Part shown: one piece after another, positions 36,487 through 44,214 of the stretch
Layout of the letters: every line of letters begins with the position of its first letter
How positions within the stretch are numbered: position 1 is the first letter of the stretch
NCBI GenBank assembly: GCA_036374835.1
Contig: DASUTB010000072.1
Span: 1-64,000 of the forward strand
Direction: 5' to 3'
Origin: DASUTB01 sp036374835
GTDB taxonomy: Bacteria; Actinomycetota; Actinomycetes; Jiangellales; Jiangellaceae
DNA: 64,000 nt
Translations under genes and position numbers: made by a program
Notes under the pieces: generated by a model
What the model saw: the letters and a program-made list of their open reading frames with translations, nothing else
What the model was told of the DNA's origin: nothing
Databases searched by the model: none

Positions 36487-37830
36487 ATGCGCCCATCGAC
36501 GTCCCTCTTCCGGCGACACGACGCCGATCCTGAGATTCTCCGGCTCGCCGTCCCGGCACTCGGAGCTCTCGTCGCGGAGCCGCTGTTCCTGCTCGCCGAC
36601 TCAGCCATTGTCGGCCGGTTGGGCACCGCGCAGCTCGCCGGACTCGGCATCGCCGCCGCCGTGCTGCAGACGCTGGTCAACAGTTCGATCTTCCTCGCCT
36701 ACGCGACAACGGCGGCCGTGGCTCGGATGCTCGGCGCCGGTGACCTGCGCGGTGCGATCCGGCAAGGTGTCGACGGCTGCTGGCTCGCCCTGCTCATCGG
36801 CATGGTGACCGTGGGGATCGGCGTCCCCGGCGCAGCGCTGATCGTGTCCTGGTTCGGGGCGGGCACAGACGTCTCGGGCTACGCCGAGACGTACCTGCGG
36901 ATCAGCGTGTTGGGTCTGCCGTCCATGCTCGTCGTGCTCGCGGCGACCGGGATCCTGCGTGGCCTGCAGGACACGCGCACGCCGTTGTACGTCGCCGTCG
37001 CCGGTGCCGCCGGCAACGTCGTACTCAACGTGGTTCTGGTGTACGGCGTTGGACTCGGCATCGCCGGCTCGGCGATCGGCACGGTCATCGCGCAGACCGC
37101 GATGGCGCTTGTGCTGGTGTGGATCGTCGTGCGGGCGGCGCGGCGTCACGGCGCGTCCTTGCGGCCGACCCTCGATGGGTTGCGACGTTCGTTCGGCGCC
37201 GGACTCCCGCTGCTGATCCGGACCATCGCGATGCGCGTCGCGCTGATCGTGGCGACGGTCGTGGCGACCTCGCTGGGGACGGCGGCACTGGCCGCACACC
37301 AGGTCGTGCTGAACACCTGGTTCCTGCTCGCGCTCGTTCTCGACGCCGTCGCCATCGCAGCGCAAGCGCTCGTCGGCAAGGCGCTCGGCGCGGGTGATGC
37401 GGCCGGCGCTCGCGAGCTCACCCGCCGGATGGTGCAGTGGGGCGTCGTCTCGGGGGCCGGGCTCGGCGTCCTCGTGATCGCCGGCGGTTCACTCTATGCA
37501 CGGCTGTTCACCACCGACGACGAGGTACGCTCACTGATCGTCACGACGCTGATCGTCGCGGCACTGCTGCAACCGGTCGCCGGATGGGTGTTCGTGCTCG
37601 ACGGCGTCCTGATCGGCGCCGGCGACGGCAGGTTCCTCGCGTGGGCCTCAGCGCTCAGCGTTGCGGTGTTCCTGCCGGCGGCGTTGGCCGTCACGGCACT
37701 GTCGATCGGGCCGAGGGCAGGTCTCGTCGCGTTGTGGCTGGCCATCGGCGTCTGGACGCTCGCCCGGCTCGGTACGCTCGTGTGGCGAGAGCGCGGCGCT
37801 CGGTGGCTCGTCACCGGTGCCGGGACGTAA
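36487..37830 (+). CDS. MATE family multidrug/metabolite efflux transporter
   Basis: A 447-residue membrane protein with twelve hydrophobic segments in two halves. It shows the DinF-like MATE pattern: ILRLAVPALGALVAEPLFLL at the start, then DSAIVGRLGTAQLAGLGIA, and LGTAALAAHQVVLNTWFLLA in the second half. MATE proteins export cationic drugs or metabolites using Na+ or H+ gradients. I chose ATG 36487 because the fold begins within 20 residues; longer in-frame starts would cross the DnaA-box-like region. Confidence 0.92.
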   Translation: MRPSTSLFRRHDADPEILRLAVPALGALVAEPLFLLADSAIVGRLGTAQLAGLGIAAAVLQTLVNSSIFLAYATTAAVARMLGAGDLRGAIRQGVDGCWLALLIGMVTVGIGVPGAALIVSWFGAGTDVSGYAETYLRISVLGLPSMLVVLAATGILRGLQDTRTPLYVAVAGAAGNVVLNVVLVYGVGLGIAGSAIGTVIAQTAMALVLVWIVVRAARRHGASLRPTLDGLRRSFGAGLPLLIRTIAMRVALIVATVVATSLGTAALAAHQVVLNTWFLLALVLDAVAIAAQALVGKALGAGDAAGARELTRRMVQWGVVSGAGLGVLVIAGGSLYARLFTTDDEVRSLIVTTLIVAALLQPVAGWVFVLDGVLIGAGDGRFLAWASALSVAVFLPAALAVTALSIGPRAGLVALWLAIGVWTLARLGTLVWRERGARWLVTGAGT

Positions 37831-37837
37831 ACGCACG

Positions 37838-37865
37838 TGGGGCGACACGCCAACGTGCCGCCCCA
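37838..37865. terminator. Hairpin between MATE gene and rplI
   Basis: TGGGGCG (37838-37844) and CGCCCCA (37859-37865) make a 7-bp perfect stem between the two converging genes, a likely bidirectional terminator. Confidence 0.55.
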
Positions 37866-37881
37866 TCTGCTCCTTCTCCGA

Positions 37882-38328
37882 TTACGCGGCCACTACGTCC
37901 AGGCTCACCGTGGCGGCGACCTCCGGATGGAGGCGGACGACCACGGTGTGTGAGCCGACCGTCTTGATCGGCTGGCCCACCTCGATGCGGCGCTTGTCGA
38001 CCTCCGGGCCACCGGCCGAGGCGATCGCGCGGGCGATCTCGGCCGGCGTCACCGACCCGAACAGCCGCCCGCCGGAACCGGCCTTGGCGCTGAGGCTGAC
38101 CTCTGTCGCCTCGAGCCGCTCCTTCACCGAACGGGCGGTGTCGAGGTCGTCGATCGCGCGCTTCTCCCGGCCGAGCCGGATCGCGTCGATCTGCTTCTGG
38201 CCGCCTTTGGTCCACGCGATCGCGTACCCGCGCGGGATGAGGTAGTTACGGCCGTAGCCGTCCTTGACTTCGACCGGGTCGCCGGCCGACCCGAGACCCG
38301 GAACTTCCTGGGTAAGGATGAGCTTCAT
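37882..38328 (-). CDS. rplI: 50S ribosomal protein L9
   Basis: A 148-residue ribosomal protein with the standard N terminus MKLILTQEVPGLGSAGDPVE and the DGYGRNYLIPRGYA segment that binds 23S rRNA, a long connecting helix and a C-terminal domain (LFGSVTPAEIARAI). It is the last gene of the rpsF-ssb-rpsR-rplI operon, 15 bases after rpsR. Confidence 0.98.
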   Translation of the reverse strand: MKLILTQEVPGLGSAGDPVEVKDGYGRNYLIPRGYAIAWTKGGQKQIDAIRLGREKRAIDDLDTARSVKERLEATEVSLSAKAGSGGRLFGSVTPAEIARAIASAGGPEVDKRRIEVGQPIKTVGSHTVVVRLHPEVAATVSLDVVAA

Positions 38329-38343
38329 GGTGCAGCGTCCTCC

Positions 38344-38580
38344 CTACCGGGCCGTCGAGGTGTACGGCAGCAGCGCGACCTCACGGGCGTTCTTGATCGC
38401 GATCGCGATGTCCCGCTGATGCCGGGTGCAGCACCCGGTGACCCGGCGGGCGCGGATCTTGCCCCGGTCGGAGATGTACTTGCGCAGCAGCGCGGTGTCT
38501 TTGTAGTCGACGTACTTGACCTTGTCCTTGCAGAACGCGCAGACCTTCTTCTTCGGCTTGCGCACAGGCGGTTTCGCCAT
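38344..38580 (-). CDS. rpsR: 30S ribosomal protein S18
   Basis: A 78-residue ribosomal protein. It contains YKDTALLRKYISDRGKIRAR and KNAREVALLPYTS, the S18 core. CAFC near the N terminus and CCTRHQ later supply three Cys and a His, the zinc-binding (C+) form. Actinobacteria often carry a second, Cys-less S18 elsewhere. ATG 38580 is chosen because the long upstream open frame lies inside ssb. S18 pairs with S6, encoded by the first gene of this operon. Confidence 0.97.
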   Translation of the reverse strand: MAKPPVRKPKKKVCAFCKDKVKYVDYKDTALLRKYISDRGKIRARRVTGCCTRHQRDIAIAIKNAREVALLPYTSTAR

Positions 38581-38653
38581 CGTGGTGCTCCTCAGTGTTC
38601 TTGGAGCCCGGATACCCGTAGCACCCGGGATGGTTGGTTGATTGTTGTTCGAT

Positions 38654-39181
38654 CTAGAACGGAGGCTCGTCCGGCGGCTGATTCGCCCACGGATCGCCTT
38701 GCGGTGCGGCCGCAGGCTGCCCGGCCGGGGCTCCTTGCTGAGCGGGTGCGTTGCTCGCCCACGGGTCGTTGCCCGCAGGCGCGCCCTGGCCACCGCCGCT
38801 GAACCCGCCGCCGGAGCGCTGGGTCCGGGTCACCTTGGCCGTCGCGAAACGCAGGCTCGGACCGACCTCATCGACGTCGAGTTCCACGACAGTGCGCTTC
38901 TCACCCTCGCGGGTCTCGAACGAGCGTTGCTTGAGCCGTCCTTGCACCACGACGCGCATGCCTCGCTCGAGCGACTCGGCCACATGCTCGGCCATCTGCC
39001 GCCAGACCGAGCACCGCAGGAACAGCGGGTCGCCGTCGCGCCACTCACCGGACTGCCGGTCGAAGGTGCGCGGCGTGGAGGCAACCGTGAAGTTCGATAC
39101 GGCGGCGCCGCTCGGGGTGAACCTTAGCTCGGGATCGTCGGTCAGATTGCCGACGACCGTGATGATGGTCTCGCCTGCCAT
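38654..39181 (-). CDS. ssb: Single-stranded DNA-binding protein
   Basis: SSB coats single-stranded DNA during replication and repair. The 175-residue protein has an OB fold (residues 1-110: TVVGNLTDDPELRFTPSGAA, FLRCSVWRQMAEHVAESL, VQGRLKQRS) and a disordered Gly/Gln/Ala-rich linker. The acidic tip DEPPF recruits partner proteins. It lies 37 bases after rpsF and upstream of rpsR. Confidence 0.97.
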   Translation of the reverse strand: MAGETIITVVGNLTDDPELRFTPSGAAVSNFTVASTPRTFDRQSGEWRDGDPLFLRCSVWRQMAEHVAESLERGMRVVVQGRLKQRSFETREGEKRTVVELDVDEVGPSLRFATAKVTRTQRSGGGFSGGGQGAPAGNDPWASNAPAQQGAPAGQPAAAPQGDPWANQPPDEPPF

Positions 39182-39218
39182 GGATGCTCCCTTGAGAACT
39201 CGTCGATGAGCCTTCGTA

Positions 39219-39509
39219 TCAGTGGGCGCCCGGTCGGACAACCTTGGTACGGAGGATGGACTCGTTCAGGCCCAGCTGGCGGTCGAGTTCGGCGACGGCC
39301 GCCGGCTCGCACTTCAGGTCCAGCACCGCGTAGATGCCTTCCCGCTTCTTGTTGATCTCGTAGGCCAGGGTACGGCGGCCCCAGACGTCGACCTTTTCCA
39401 CCGAACCGCCGTCGTTGGTGATGACGGTGAGGAACTTGTCCAGCGTCGGTGCGACGGTCCGCTCCTCGAGATCAGGATCGAAGATCACGAGTACTTCGTA
39501 GTCACGCAC
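39219..39509 (-). CDS. rpsF: 30S ribosomal protein S6
   Basis: A 96-residue ribosomal protein: VRDYEVLVIFDPDLEERT at the start, then VWGRRTLAYEINKKREGIYA and ESILRTKVVRP. GTG 39509 is preceded by AGGAGGTGA eight bases upstream, fixing the start. It is the first gene of the rpsF-ssb-rpsR-rplI operon, with a structured leader of about 95 bases. Confidence 0.97.
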   Translation of the reverse strand: MRDYEVLVIFDPDLEERTVAPTLDKFLTVITNDGGSVEKVDVWGRRTLAYEINKKREGIYAVLDLKCEPAAVAELDRQLGLNESILRTKVVRPGAH

Positions 39510-39538
39510 GTGCCAACTCACCTCCTGTGGTCTTCGCG

Positions 39539-39606
39539 GCCACGGTCCTTCCGTGGCAGGAGGGCAGGTGCTCTGGCCTGAATTCGGAAGTCCGTGTTCT
39601 GGCCAG
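39539..39606 (-). promoter_or_regulatory. Structured 5' leader of the rpsF operon
   Basis: Two hairpins lie between promoter and start codon. GCCACGG..CCGTGGC (39539-39545 with 39551-39557) is adjacent to the ribosome site. CTGGCC..GGCCAG (39573-39578 with 39601-39606) encloses a 22-base loop containing CGGACTTCCG and extends outward by GTG/CAC past a two-base bulge. rpsF leaders in many bacteria bind the S6:S18 complex through a CCG-containing element, so this is a candidate autoregulatory site (inference). Confidence 0.45.
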
Positions 39607-39612
39607 CACTTT

Positions 39613-39642
39613 AGGGTACCCGTCTGACAACGCGACGTCACA
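39613..39642 (-). promoter_or_regulatory. Probable rpsF promoter
   Basis: On the minus strand a -35-like TGTGAC (39637-39642) and a -10-like TACCCT (39613-39618) are 18 bases apart. The match is moderate, but the position fits the start of the leader. Confidence 0.35.
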
Positions 39643-39724
39643 TTCGCGCGCTACGGGCTTGCCATCGTGCCCGGCCGCGCGCGGCCGGGCAGAGTGTCAG
39701 GGCCCGGACGTAGGCTTGGCGACC

Positions 39725-40513
39725 ATGGCCTCGTTACGAATCGGCGCGCATGTCGACCAGACCGATCCCGTTGGTGAAGCCCTCTCCCGCGACGCCGACG
39801 TCGCGCAGTTCTTCCTCGGCGACCCGCAGGGTTGGAAGGCTCCGAAGGTCGCGTACGAGGGCGGCGCCGCGGCGCTGCGTGCGGCCGCCGCGGACGCGGG
39901 AGTCGACCTGTATGTTCACGCACCGTATGTTCTCAACGTCGCAACCACGAACAACCGCATCCGCATACCGAGCCGCAAGCTGCTCCAGCAGCATGTGGAC
40001 CTGGCCGCCGAGGTCGGCGCGAAGGGACTCATCGTGCACGGTGGGCATGTGCTGCGGGACGACGACCCCGAGGCGGGTTTCGACAACTGGCGCAAGTGCG
40101 CGGAGCGGACTGACCTCAAGCTTCCGGTTCTCATCGAGAACACCGCCGGCGGGACCAATGCCATGGCCCGGCGAACCGACCGCATCGCCCGGTTGTGGGA
40201 CGCCGTCGGCGATGCCGGTCTGGGCTTCTGCCTCGATACCTGCCATGCCCATGCCGGTGGCATCGACCTCGCCGAAGCCGTGTCGACGATTCGCGCGATC
40301 ACCGGCCGGATCGACCTGGTACACGCGAACGACAGCCTCGGTGCGTTCGACTCGGGTTCGGACCGGCACGCCAACCTCGGCGACGGCACGATCGGCGCGG
40401 ACGCCATCGGCGCCGTGGCTCGCGCGGCGGGTGCGCCGGTCGTCGTCGAAACACCCGGTGACGTGGAAGGGCAGGCTGCAGATATCGCCTTGCTGCGCAA
40501 GATGACAGCGTGA
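39725..40513 (+). CDS. nfo: Endonuclease IV (deoxyribonuclease IV)
   Basis: A 262-residue TIM-barrel AP endonuclease for base-excision repair. Zinc-ligand motifs of the family are visible: VHAPYVLNVA, LIVHGGHV, VLIENTAGG, GFCLDTCHAHAGG, VHANDSLGAF followed by DRHANLGDGTIG, and VVETPG. The start is ATG 39725; the in-frame extension upstream overlaps the rpsF leader. It ends ten bases before the convergent MarR gene's stop. Confidence 0.93.
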   Translation: MASLRIGAHVDQTDPVGEALSRDADVAQFFLGDPQGWKAPKVAYEGGAAALRAAAADAGVDLYVHAPYVLNVATTNNRIRIPSRKLLQQHVDLAAEVGAKGLIVHGGHVLRDDDPEAGFDNWRKCAERTDLKLPVLIENTAGGTNAMARRTDRIARLWDAVGDAGLGFCLDTCHAHAGGIDLAEAVSTIRAITGRIDLVHANDSLGAFDSGSDRHANLGDGTIGADAIGAVARAAGAPVVVETPGDVEGQAADIALLRKMTA

Positions 40514-40523
40514 ACGTCGCTTT

Positions 40524-41015
40524 CTAAGCCGCCGTGGCCGCCGCCTCCTCGGCACCGGCGACCGCATGCGGATGGACCGCATCGCGGATCACCCGCAGCG
40601 CATCGGTCAAGGCGTCGAGCTGTTGCGAGGTGAGCCGGCCGGTGAACCAGCGTTCGACGTCGTCCAAGTGAAGCTCCAGGATCGACCTGAGCCGCGCGCT
40701 GCCCGACTCGGTGATTCGCGCCCAAGTGCCGCGCCGGTCGGTATCGCAGCTCTCCCGAACCGCGAGTCCATCGCGCTCGAGCCGGTCGATCACTCGGGTG
40801 ATTCCGCTCGTCGACAGGCTGGTTTGTGCCGACAGATCGCTCATCCGGAGCCGGCCGCCCTTGGTCCTTCCAAGCCGCAGGAGCACTTCCCACTCGGTCC
40901 CGGACACACCGCACTCGTGGAACCGTGGCGCGAGCTTGGCGGCGAGTCCCATGTGCGCTTCCATAAAAAGCCCGACGGCGGTCAGCCTCGGGTCATCAAG
41001 CAGCTCAGATCCCAT
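40524..41015 (-). CDS. MarR family transcriptional regulator
   Basis: A 163-residue regulator with winged-helix segments GVSGTEWEVLLRLGRTKGGR, SLSTSGITRVIDRLERDGLA and SCDTDRRGTWARITESG. ATG 41015 is chosen because upstream sequence is the divergent YceI gene. Its start faces the YceI gene across 88 bases, and a short inverted repeat lies between them, so it probably regulates YceI and itself. Confidence 0.92.
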   Translation of the reverse strand: MGSELLDDPRLTAVGLFMEAHMGLAAKLAPRFHECGVSGTEWEVLLRLGRTKGGRLRMSDLSAQTSLSTSGITRVIDRLERDGLAVRESCDTDRRGTWARITESGSARLRSILELHLDDVERWFTGRLTSQQLDALTDALRVIRDAVHPHAVAGAEEAAATAA

Positions 41016-41063
41016 GTATCCATCGTAGCAATAGTTGACAGCGGGAATATTGCTTTGTAGATT

Positions 41064-41077
41064 ACTTGGTGACAAGT
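41064..41077. promoter_or_regulatory. Inverted repeat between MarR and YceI genes
   Basis: ACTTG-GTGA-CAAGT, a 5-bp inverted repeat with a four-base spacer, lies 49 bases from the MarR start and 27 bases from the YceI start. It is a plausible MarR operator in the shared promoter region. Confidence 0.45.
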
Positions 41078-41103
41078 CAATTCGACCCCACCAGGAGAGA
41101 CGT

Positions 41104-41673
41104 ATGACCACCACAGCTGCTCGGGAGTGGAACGGACTCCAGATCCCTGCGCCGGGCACCTTCGCCATCGACGCGTCGCACAGCTCGTTCGGATTCGTCG
41201 CCACGCACATGATGTTCACCAAGGTGCGCGGGGAGTTCACCGATGCCAGCGGCACGGTCGAGCTCGCGGAGGACCCGACCCAGTCCGTGATCGAGATCGC
41301 CCTCAAGACCGCCAGCGTGTCTACCGGCGCGGACGACCGGGACGGCCACCTGCGCAGCGCAGACTTCTTCGATTCCGACAACTACCCGGAGATGACCTTC
41401 CGCTCGACGAACATCAGGCAGGTCGCCGGCGACGAGTTCGCCGTCACCGGCGATCTGACCATCCGAGGCGTGACCAAGCCGGTGACCCTCGCCGTCACCT
41501 TCGAGGGCTTCGGGGTGAACCCGTGGGGTGTCGAAGTGGCCGGTGTCAGTGCCCGCGGTGAGCTCAACCGCGAGGACTGGGACCTGACCTGGAACGCCGC
41601 GCTGGAGACAGGGGGCGTACTGGTCGGCAAGAAGGTCGGCCTCGCGATCGAGGTCCAAGCCGCCCGTTCCTGA
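41104..41673 (+). CDS. YceI family lipocalin-like protein
   Basis: A 189-residue YceI protein. The family forms a beta-barrel that binds isoprenoid-type lipids. It shows GTFAIDASHSSFGFVATHMM, VEIAL-type strands, DFFDSDNYPEMTFRSTNI and FAVTGDLTIRGVTKPVTLAV. There is no signal peptide, so it is cytoplasmic, as is common in actinobacteria. AGGAG lies six bases upstream of the ATG. The divergent MarR gene likely controls it. Confidence 0.93.
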   Translation: MTTTAAREWNGLQIPAPGTFAIDASHSSFGFVATHMMFTKVRGEFTDASGTVELAEDPTQSVIEIALKTASVSTGADDRDGHLRSADFFDSDNYPEMTFRSTNIRQVAGDEFAVTGDLTIRGVTKPVTLAVTFEGFGVNPWGVEVAGVSARGELNREDWDLTWNAALETGGVLVGKKVGLAIEVQAARS

Positions 41674-41690
41674 CCTGATCTCCGATTCCT

Positions 41691-41835
41691 CACCTGATCG
41701 TTGACTCTGCGATGATCAGGTGACGAAATCCCTGGATAGCACCGGAGTTCGGCCACCTGATCGTTTCCTGCCGTGCGCAGTACAAACGATCAGGTGGCCA
41801 ACTCGTCTCGAAGCAGCCGTATTGGTCACCTGATC
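41691..41835. repeat. Array of alternating CACCTGATC repeats
   Basis: Five exact copies of CACCTGATC alternate in orientation: 41691 (+), 41714 (-), 41754 (+), 41788 (-), 41827 (+). The third and fourth are the centre of a 16-bp perfect inverted repeat (41751-41766 with 41784-41799, 17-base loop). A near copy, GACCTGATC, lies at 41672. The array fills the gap between YceI and the FemX-like gene. Confidence 0.85.
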
Positions 41836-41893
41836 CGTTACCGAGCCGGTGGTGCGCTGCGTTCCGGCACCGGCAGCGCGATACCCTCGGCGG

Positions 41894-43018
41894 GTGGCGC
41901 TCGAAGTACGTGAAATCACCCGGCAAGAGCATCTCGCCGCGATCGCCGACCGGCCGTCGGTGAGCTTCCTCCAGACTCCGGCCTGGGGCGACGTCAAGCG
42001 CGAGTGGCGCGCCGAGTCCGTCGGATGGTTCGACGGCGACGCACTCACCGGGACGGCCCTCGTCCTGTACCGCCAGGCGCCACGCATCAGGCGCTACCTC
42101 GCCTACCTCCCCGAAGGGCCGGCGATCGACTGGGCGGACGCCGCGGACACAGACCTCGCCCGCTGGCTCGATCCGCTGGTCGCGCATCTCAAGAAGCGCG
42201 GTGCCTTCGGCGTGCGAATGGGGCCGCCGGTGCCGGTACGCCGCTGGAGCGCCTCGACCGTCAAGGCGGCGTTCGCCGATGAGAACACATCCTCCCTTCG
42301 GGCCGTTGAACCGGACGAAACGAACCCGCACGGCTCTACCCTTGCCGCCGAACTGCGCCGCCTCGGCTGGCGGCAGCAGAGCGCGGACGGCGGCTTTTCC
42401 GCCGGCCAGCCACAGTACGTCTTCCAGATTCCCCTCGCCGGGCGGACCGAGGATGACCTGCTCAAGGGCTTCAACCAAATGTGGCGCCGCAACATCAAGA
42501 AGGCCGACAAGGAGGGCGTCACCGTCGAACTCGGCACGGCCGATGATCTTCGTGCCTTCCACGACCTCTATGTGGAGACGGCCGAGCGCGATCATTTCAA
42601 GCCGCGGCCCTTCACCTACTTCCAGGGCATGTGGGACGCGATGACCCGCGAGGCGCCGGACCGCCTCCGCCTCTACCTGGCCCGTCACGACGGCGATCTG
42701 GTCGCTGCCACAACGATGGTCCGGGTCGGCGAGCACGCCTGGTACTCGTACGGGGCGTCGTCCACCAAGAAGCGAGAGGTCCGCGGGTCCAACGCCGTCC
42801 AGTGGAGGATGATCCGCGACGCCCTGGCCGACGGCTGCACCGTCTACGACATGCGCGGAATCACCGACACGCTCGACGAGGACGATCCGCACGTCGGCCT
42901 GATCCGGTTCAAGCTCGGCACCGGAGGTGTGGCCGTCGAGTACTTGGGCGAGTGGGATCTGCCTATCTCCAAGCCGCTGTACACCGCGTTCGATCTCTAC
43001 ATGAAGCGAAGGAGTTGA
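41894..43018 (+). CDS. FemX/FemAB-like aminoacyl-tRNA-dependent peptidoglycan transferase
   Basis: A 374-residue protein with two GNAT-like domains as in FemX/FemABX. Matching segments are VSFLQTPAWGDVKREWRAES, a basic FNQMWRRNIKKADKEGV stretch, FHDLYVETAERDHFKPRPFT and SYGASSTKKREVRGSNAVQW. These enzymes add the first amino acid to the lipid II stem peptide at the cytoplasmic membrane face. GTG 41894 is chosen because the family N terminus begins there. The next gene, an alanine-racemase-like protein, starts three bases after the stop codon, so the pair probably works on peptidoglycan precursors together. Confidence 0.92.
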   Translation: MALEVREITRQEHLAAIADRPSVSFLQTPAWGDVKREWRAESVGWFDGDALTGTALVLYRQAPRIRRYLAYLPEGPAIDWADAADTDLARWLDPLVAHLKKRGAFGVRMGPPVPVRRWSASTVKAAFADENTSSLRAVEPDETNPHGSTLAAELRRLGWRQQSADGGFSAGQPQYVFQIPLAGRTEDDLLKGFNQMWRRNIKKADKEGVTVELGTADDLRAFHDLYVETAERDHFKPRPFTYFQGMWDAMTREAPDRLRLYLARHDGDLVAATTMVRVGEHAWYSYGASSTKKREVRGSNAVQWRMIRDALADGCTVYDMRGITDTLDEDDPHVGLIRFKLGTGGVAVEYLGEWDLPISKPLYTAFDLYMKRRS

Positions 43019-43021
43019 CGC

Positions 43022-44038
43022 GTGCCACTCACGCTCGAGGTCGACACCGCCCGATGGCGCGACCATCTCAAGTCGTACGCCGGCGAGCATGCCGGCATCG
43101 TCCCTGTGGTCAAGGGCAACGGGTACGGCTTCGGGCGGTCCGTCCTCGCCGCCGAAGCGGCAGCGCTCGGTTCGCCGGTGCTCGCGGTGGGCACGTACGA
43201 CGAGCTCTCGTCGGTCGCCGACTTCCCGGGCGAGACGCTCGTCCTTTCTCCCTGGCGGCCGGGAACGCCGACGACAACCGGCCGCGTCGTGCACACGGTG
43301 TCCCGTTTATCGGACCTGCGCTCGCTGGCCGAAGAGGGCGATCGTCCCGACGTGGTCGTCGAGGTGCTGACCAGCATGCGCCGCCACGGCCTCGATCCCG
43401 CTGAGATCGGTGCAGCGGCCGGGCTGCTGGCGGACGTGCGGTTCCGGGGCTGGGCACTGCACCTGCCGCTGGACGGCGACCGGCTCACGGAGGCTCGACG
43501 GCTCGCCGACGCGACACTGACAGCCGCATCAGGTCCGCTGTGGGTGAGCCATCTGAAACCCGCCGATACCGCAACCCTCGCCGGCGAGACCGGCACGGAG
43601 GTACGGCTGCGGGTGGGGACCGCTCTGTGGCTCGGGGCACGCGACGCCATCCGGGCGTCGGCAACCGTGCTGGACGTGCACCGGCTCCAACGCGGCGACA
43701 CCTACGGCTACCGGCAGCGTCGCGCATGGCGGGAGGGACACCTGGTCGTCGTGGCGGGCGGTACGGCGCACGGAATCGCGCTGCAGGCGCCCACCCCCGC
43801 GGCGACGATGCGGCAGCGTGCGATCGCACTCGCCAACGGCGGGCTCGAAGCGATCGGACGGGCGCTCTCGCCGTTCGTAATCGCCGGGAGCAAGCGTTGG
43901 TTCGCCGAGCCGCCGCACATGCAGTGCTCCATGGTCTGGCTGCCGGGCGGCGTCACACCGCCGGAGATCGGCGACGAGGTCGGGGTGGACGTCCGCTACA
44001 CCACCACGACGTTCGACTCCGTCAGAATGATCACGTAA
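43022..44038 (+). CDS. Alanine-racemase-like PLP enzyme
   Basis: A 338-residue fold-type III PLP enzyme. The PLP Lys lies in PVVKGNGYGFG near residue 31, and a TIM barrel (WALHLPLDGDRL, VRLRVGTALWLG) is followed by a C-terminal beta domain. It is shorter than typical Alr (about 370) and diverges strongly in the C-terminal domain (PHMQCSMVWLPGG replaces the usual GRVSMDQ region). It may therefore racemise another amino acid or be inactive. GTG 43022 has AAGGAG seven bases upstream. It is tightly linked to the FemX-like gene. Its last codons and stop lie in a copy of the dispersed 3' motif. Confidence 0.85.
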   Translation: MPLTLEVDTARWRDHLKSYAGEHAGIVPVVKGNGYGFGRSVLAAEAAALGSPVLAVGTYDELSSVADFPGETLVLSPWRPGTPTTTGRVVHTVSRLSDLRSLAEEGDRPDVVVEVLTSMRRHGLDPAEIGAAAGLLADVRFRGWALHLPLDGDRLTEARRLADATLTAASGPLWVSHLKPADTATLAGETGTEVRLRVGTALWLGARDAIRASATVLDVHRLQRGDTYGYRQRRAWREGHLVVVAGGTAHGIALQAPTPAATMRQRAIALANGGLEAIGRALSPFVIAGSKRWFAEPPHMQCSMVWLPGGVTPPEIGDEVGVDVRYTTTTFDSVRMIT

Positions 44039-44041
44039 ACG
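44023..44041 (+). repeat. Dispersed 3'-end motif, copy 3 (alanine-racemase-like gene)
   Basis: CAGAATGATCACGTAAACG. The gene's last residues Arg-Met-Ile-Thr and its TAA stop are encoded by this motif. It is the left arm of a 19-bp perfect inverted repeat with the copy at 44195. Confidence 0.85.
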
Positions 44042-44194
44042 ACTCCGCACCATGCATAACGACCCGTCGACGAGTCGCTGAGCGTTACTTTCGTTCACCT
44101 CCCGCACACCAGAGTTCCCCGGCTCACCGCGCCAAGTGATGCCGAAAGTAACGGTTCGCGACCCGTTGAAGAGCCGTTAGGCAAGCCAAGGGGG

Positions 44195-44213
44195 CGTTTA
44201 CGTGATCATTCTG
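44195..44213 (-). repeat. Dispersed 3'-end motif, copy 4 (Eis-type gene)
   Basis: On the minus strand CAGAATGATCACGTAAACG, starting two bases after the stop codon of the Eis-type acetyltransferase gene. Confidence 0.85.
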
Positions 44214-44214
44214 G

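Larger units (their letters stand above)
44023..44213. repeat. 191-bp palindromic element between convergent genes
   Basis: The ends are a 19-bp perfect inverted repeat (44023-44041 with 44195-44213). An inner imperfect inverted repeat pairs GCGTTACTTTCG near 44082 with CGAAAGTAACGG near 44143. A 24-base direct repeat with a few mismatches starts CGACCCGT near 44060 and again near 44158. There is no open reading frame. Nested terminal repeats without a gene resemble a miniature element or an elaborate bidirectional terminator. Confidence 0.75.

Noticed and set aside
36235..36519. 94-codon minus-strand frame across the dnaB-MATE gap
   Set aside because: It overlaps the MATE start and the DnaA-box-like words and has no protein signature.
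41691..41835. CRISPR-like array
   Set aside because: The repeats are only nine bases, alternate in orientation and have unequal spacers, unlike the direct repeats of CRISPR. No cas genes are present in the window.
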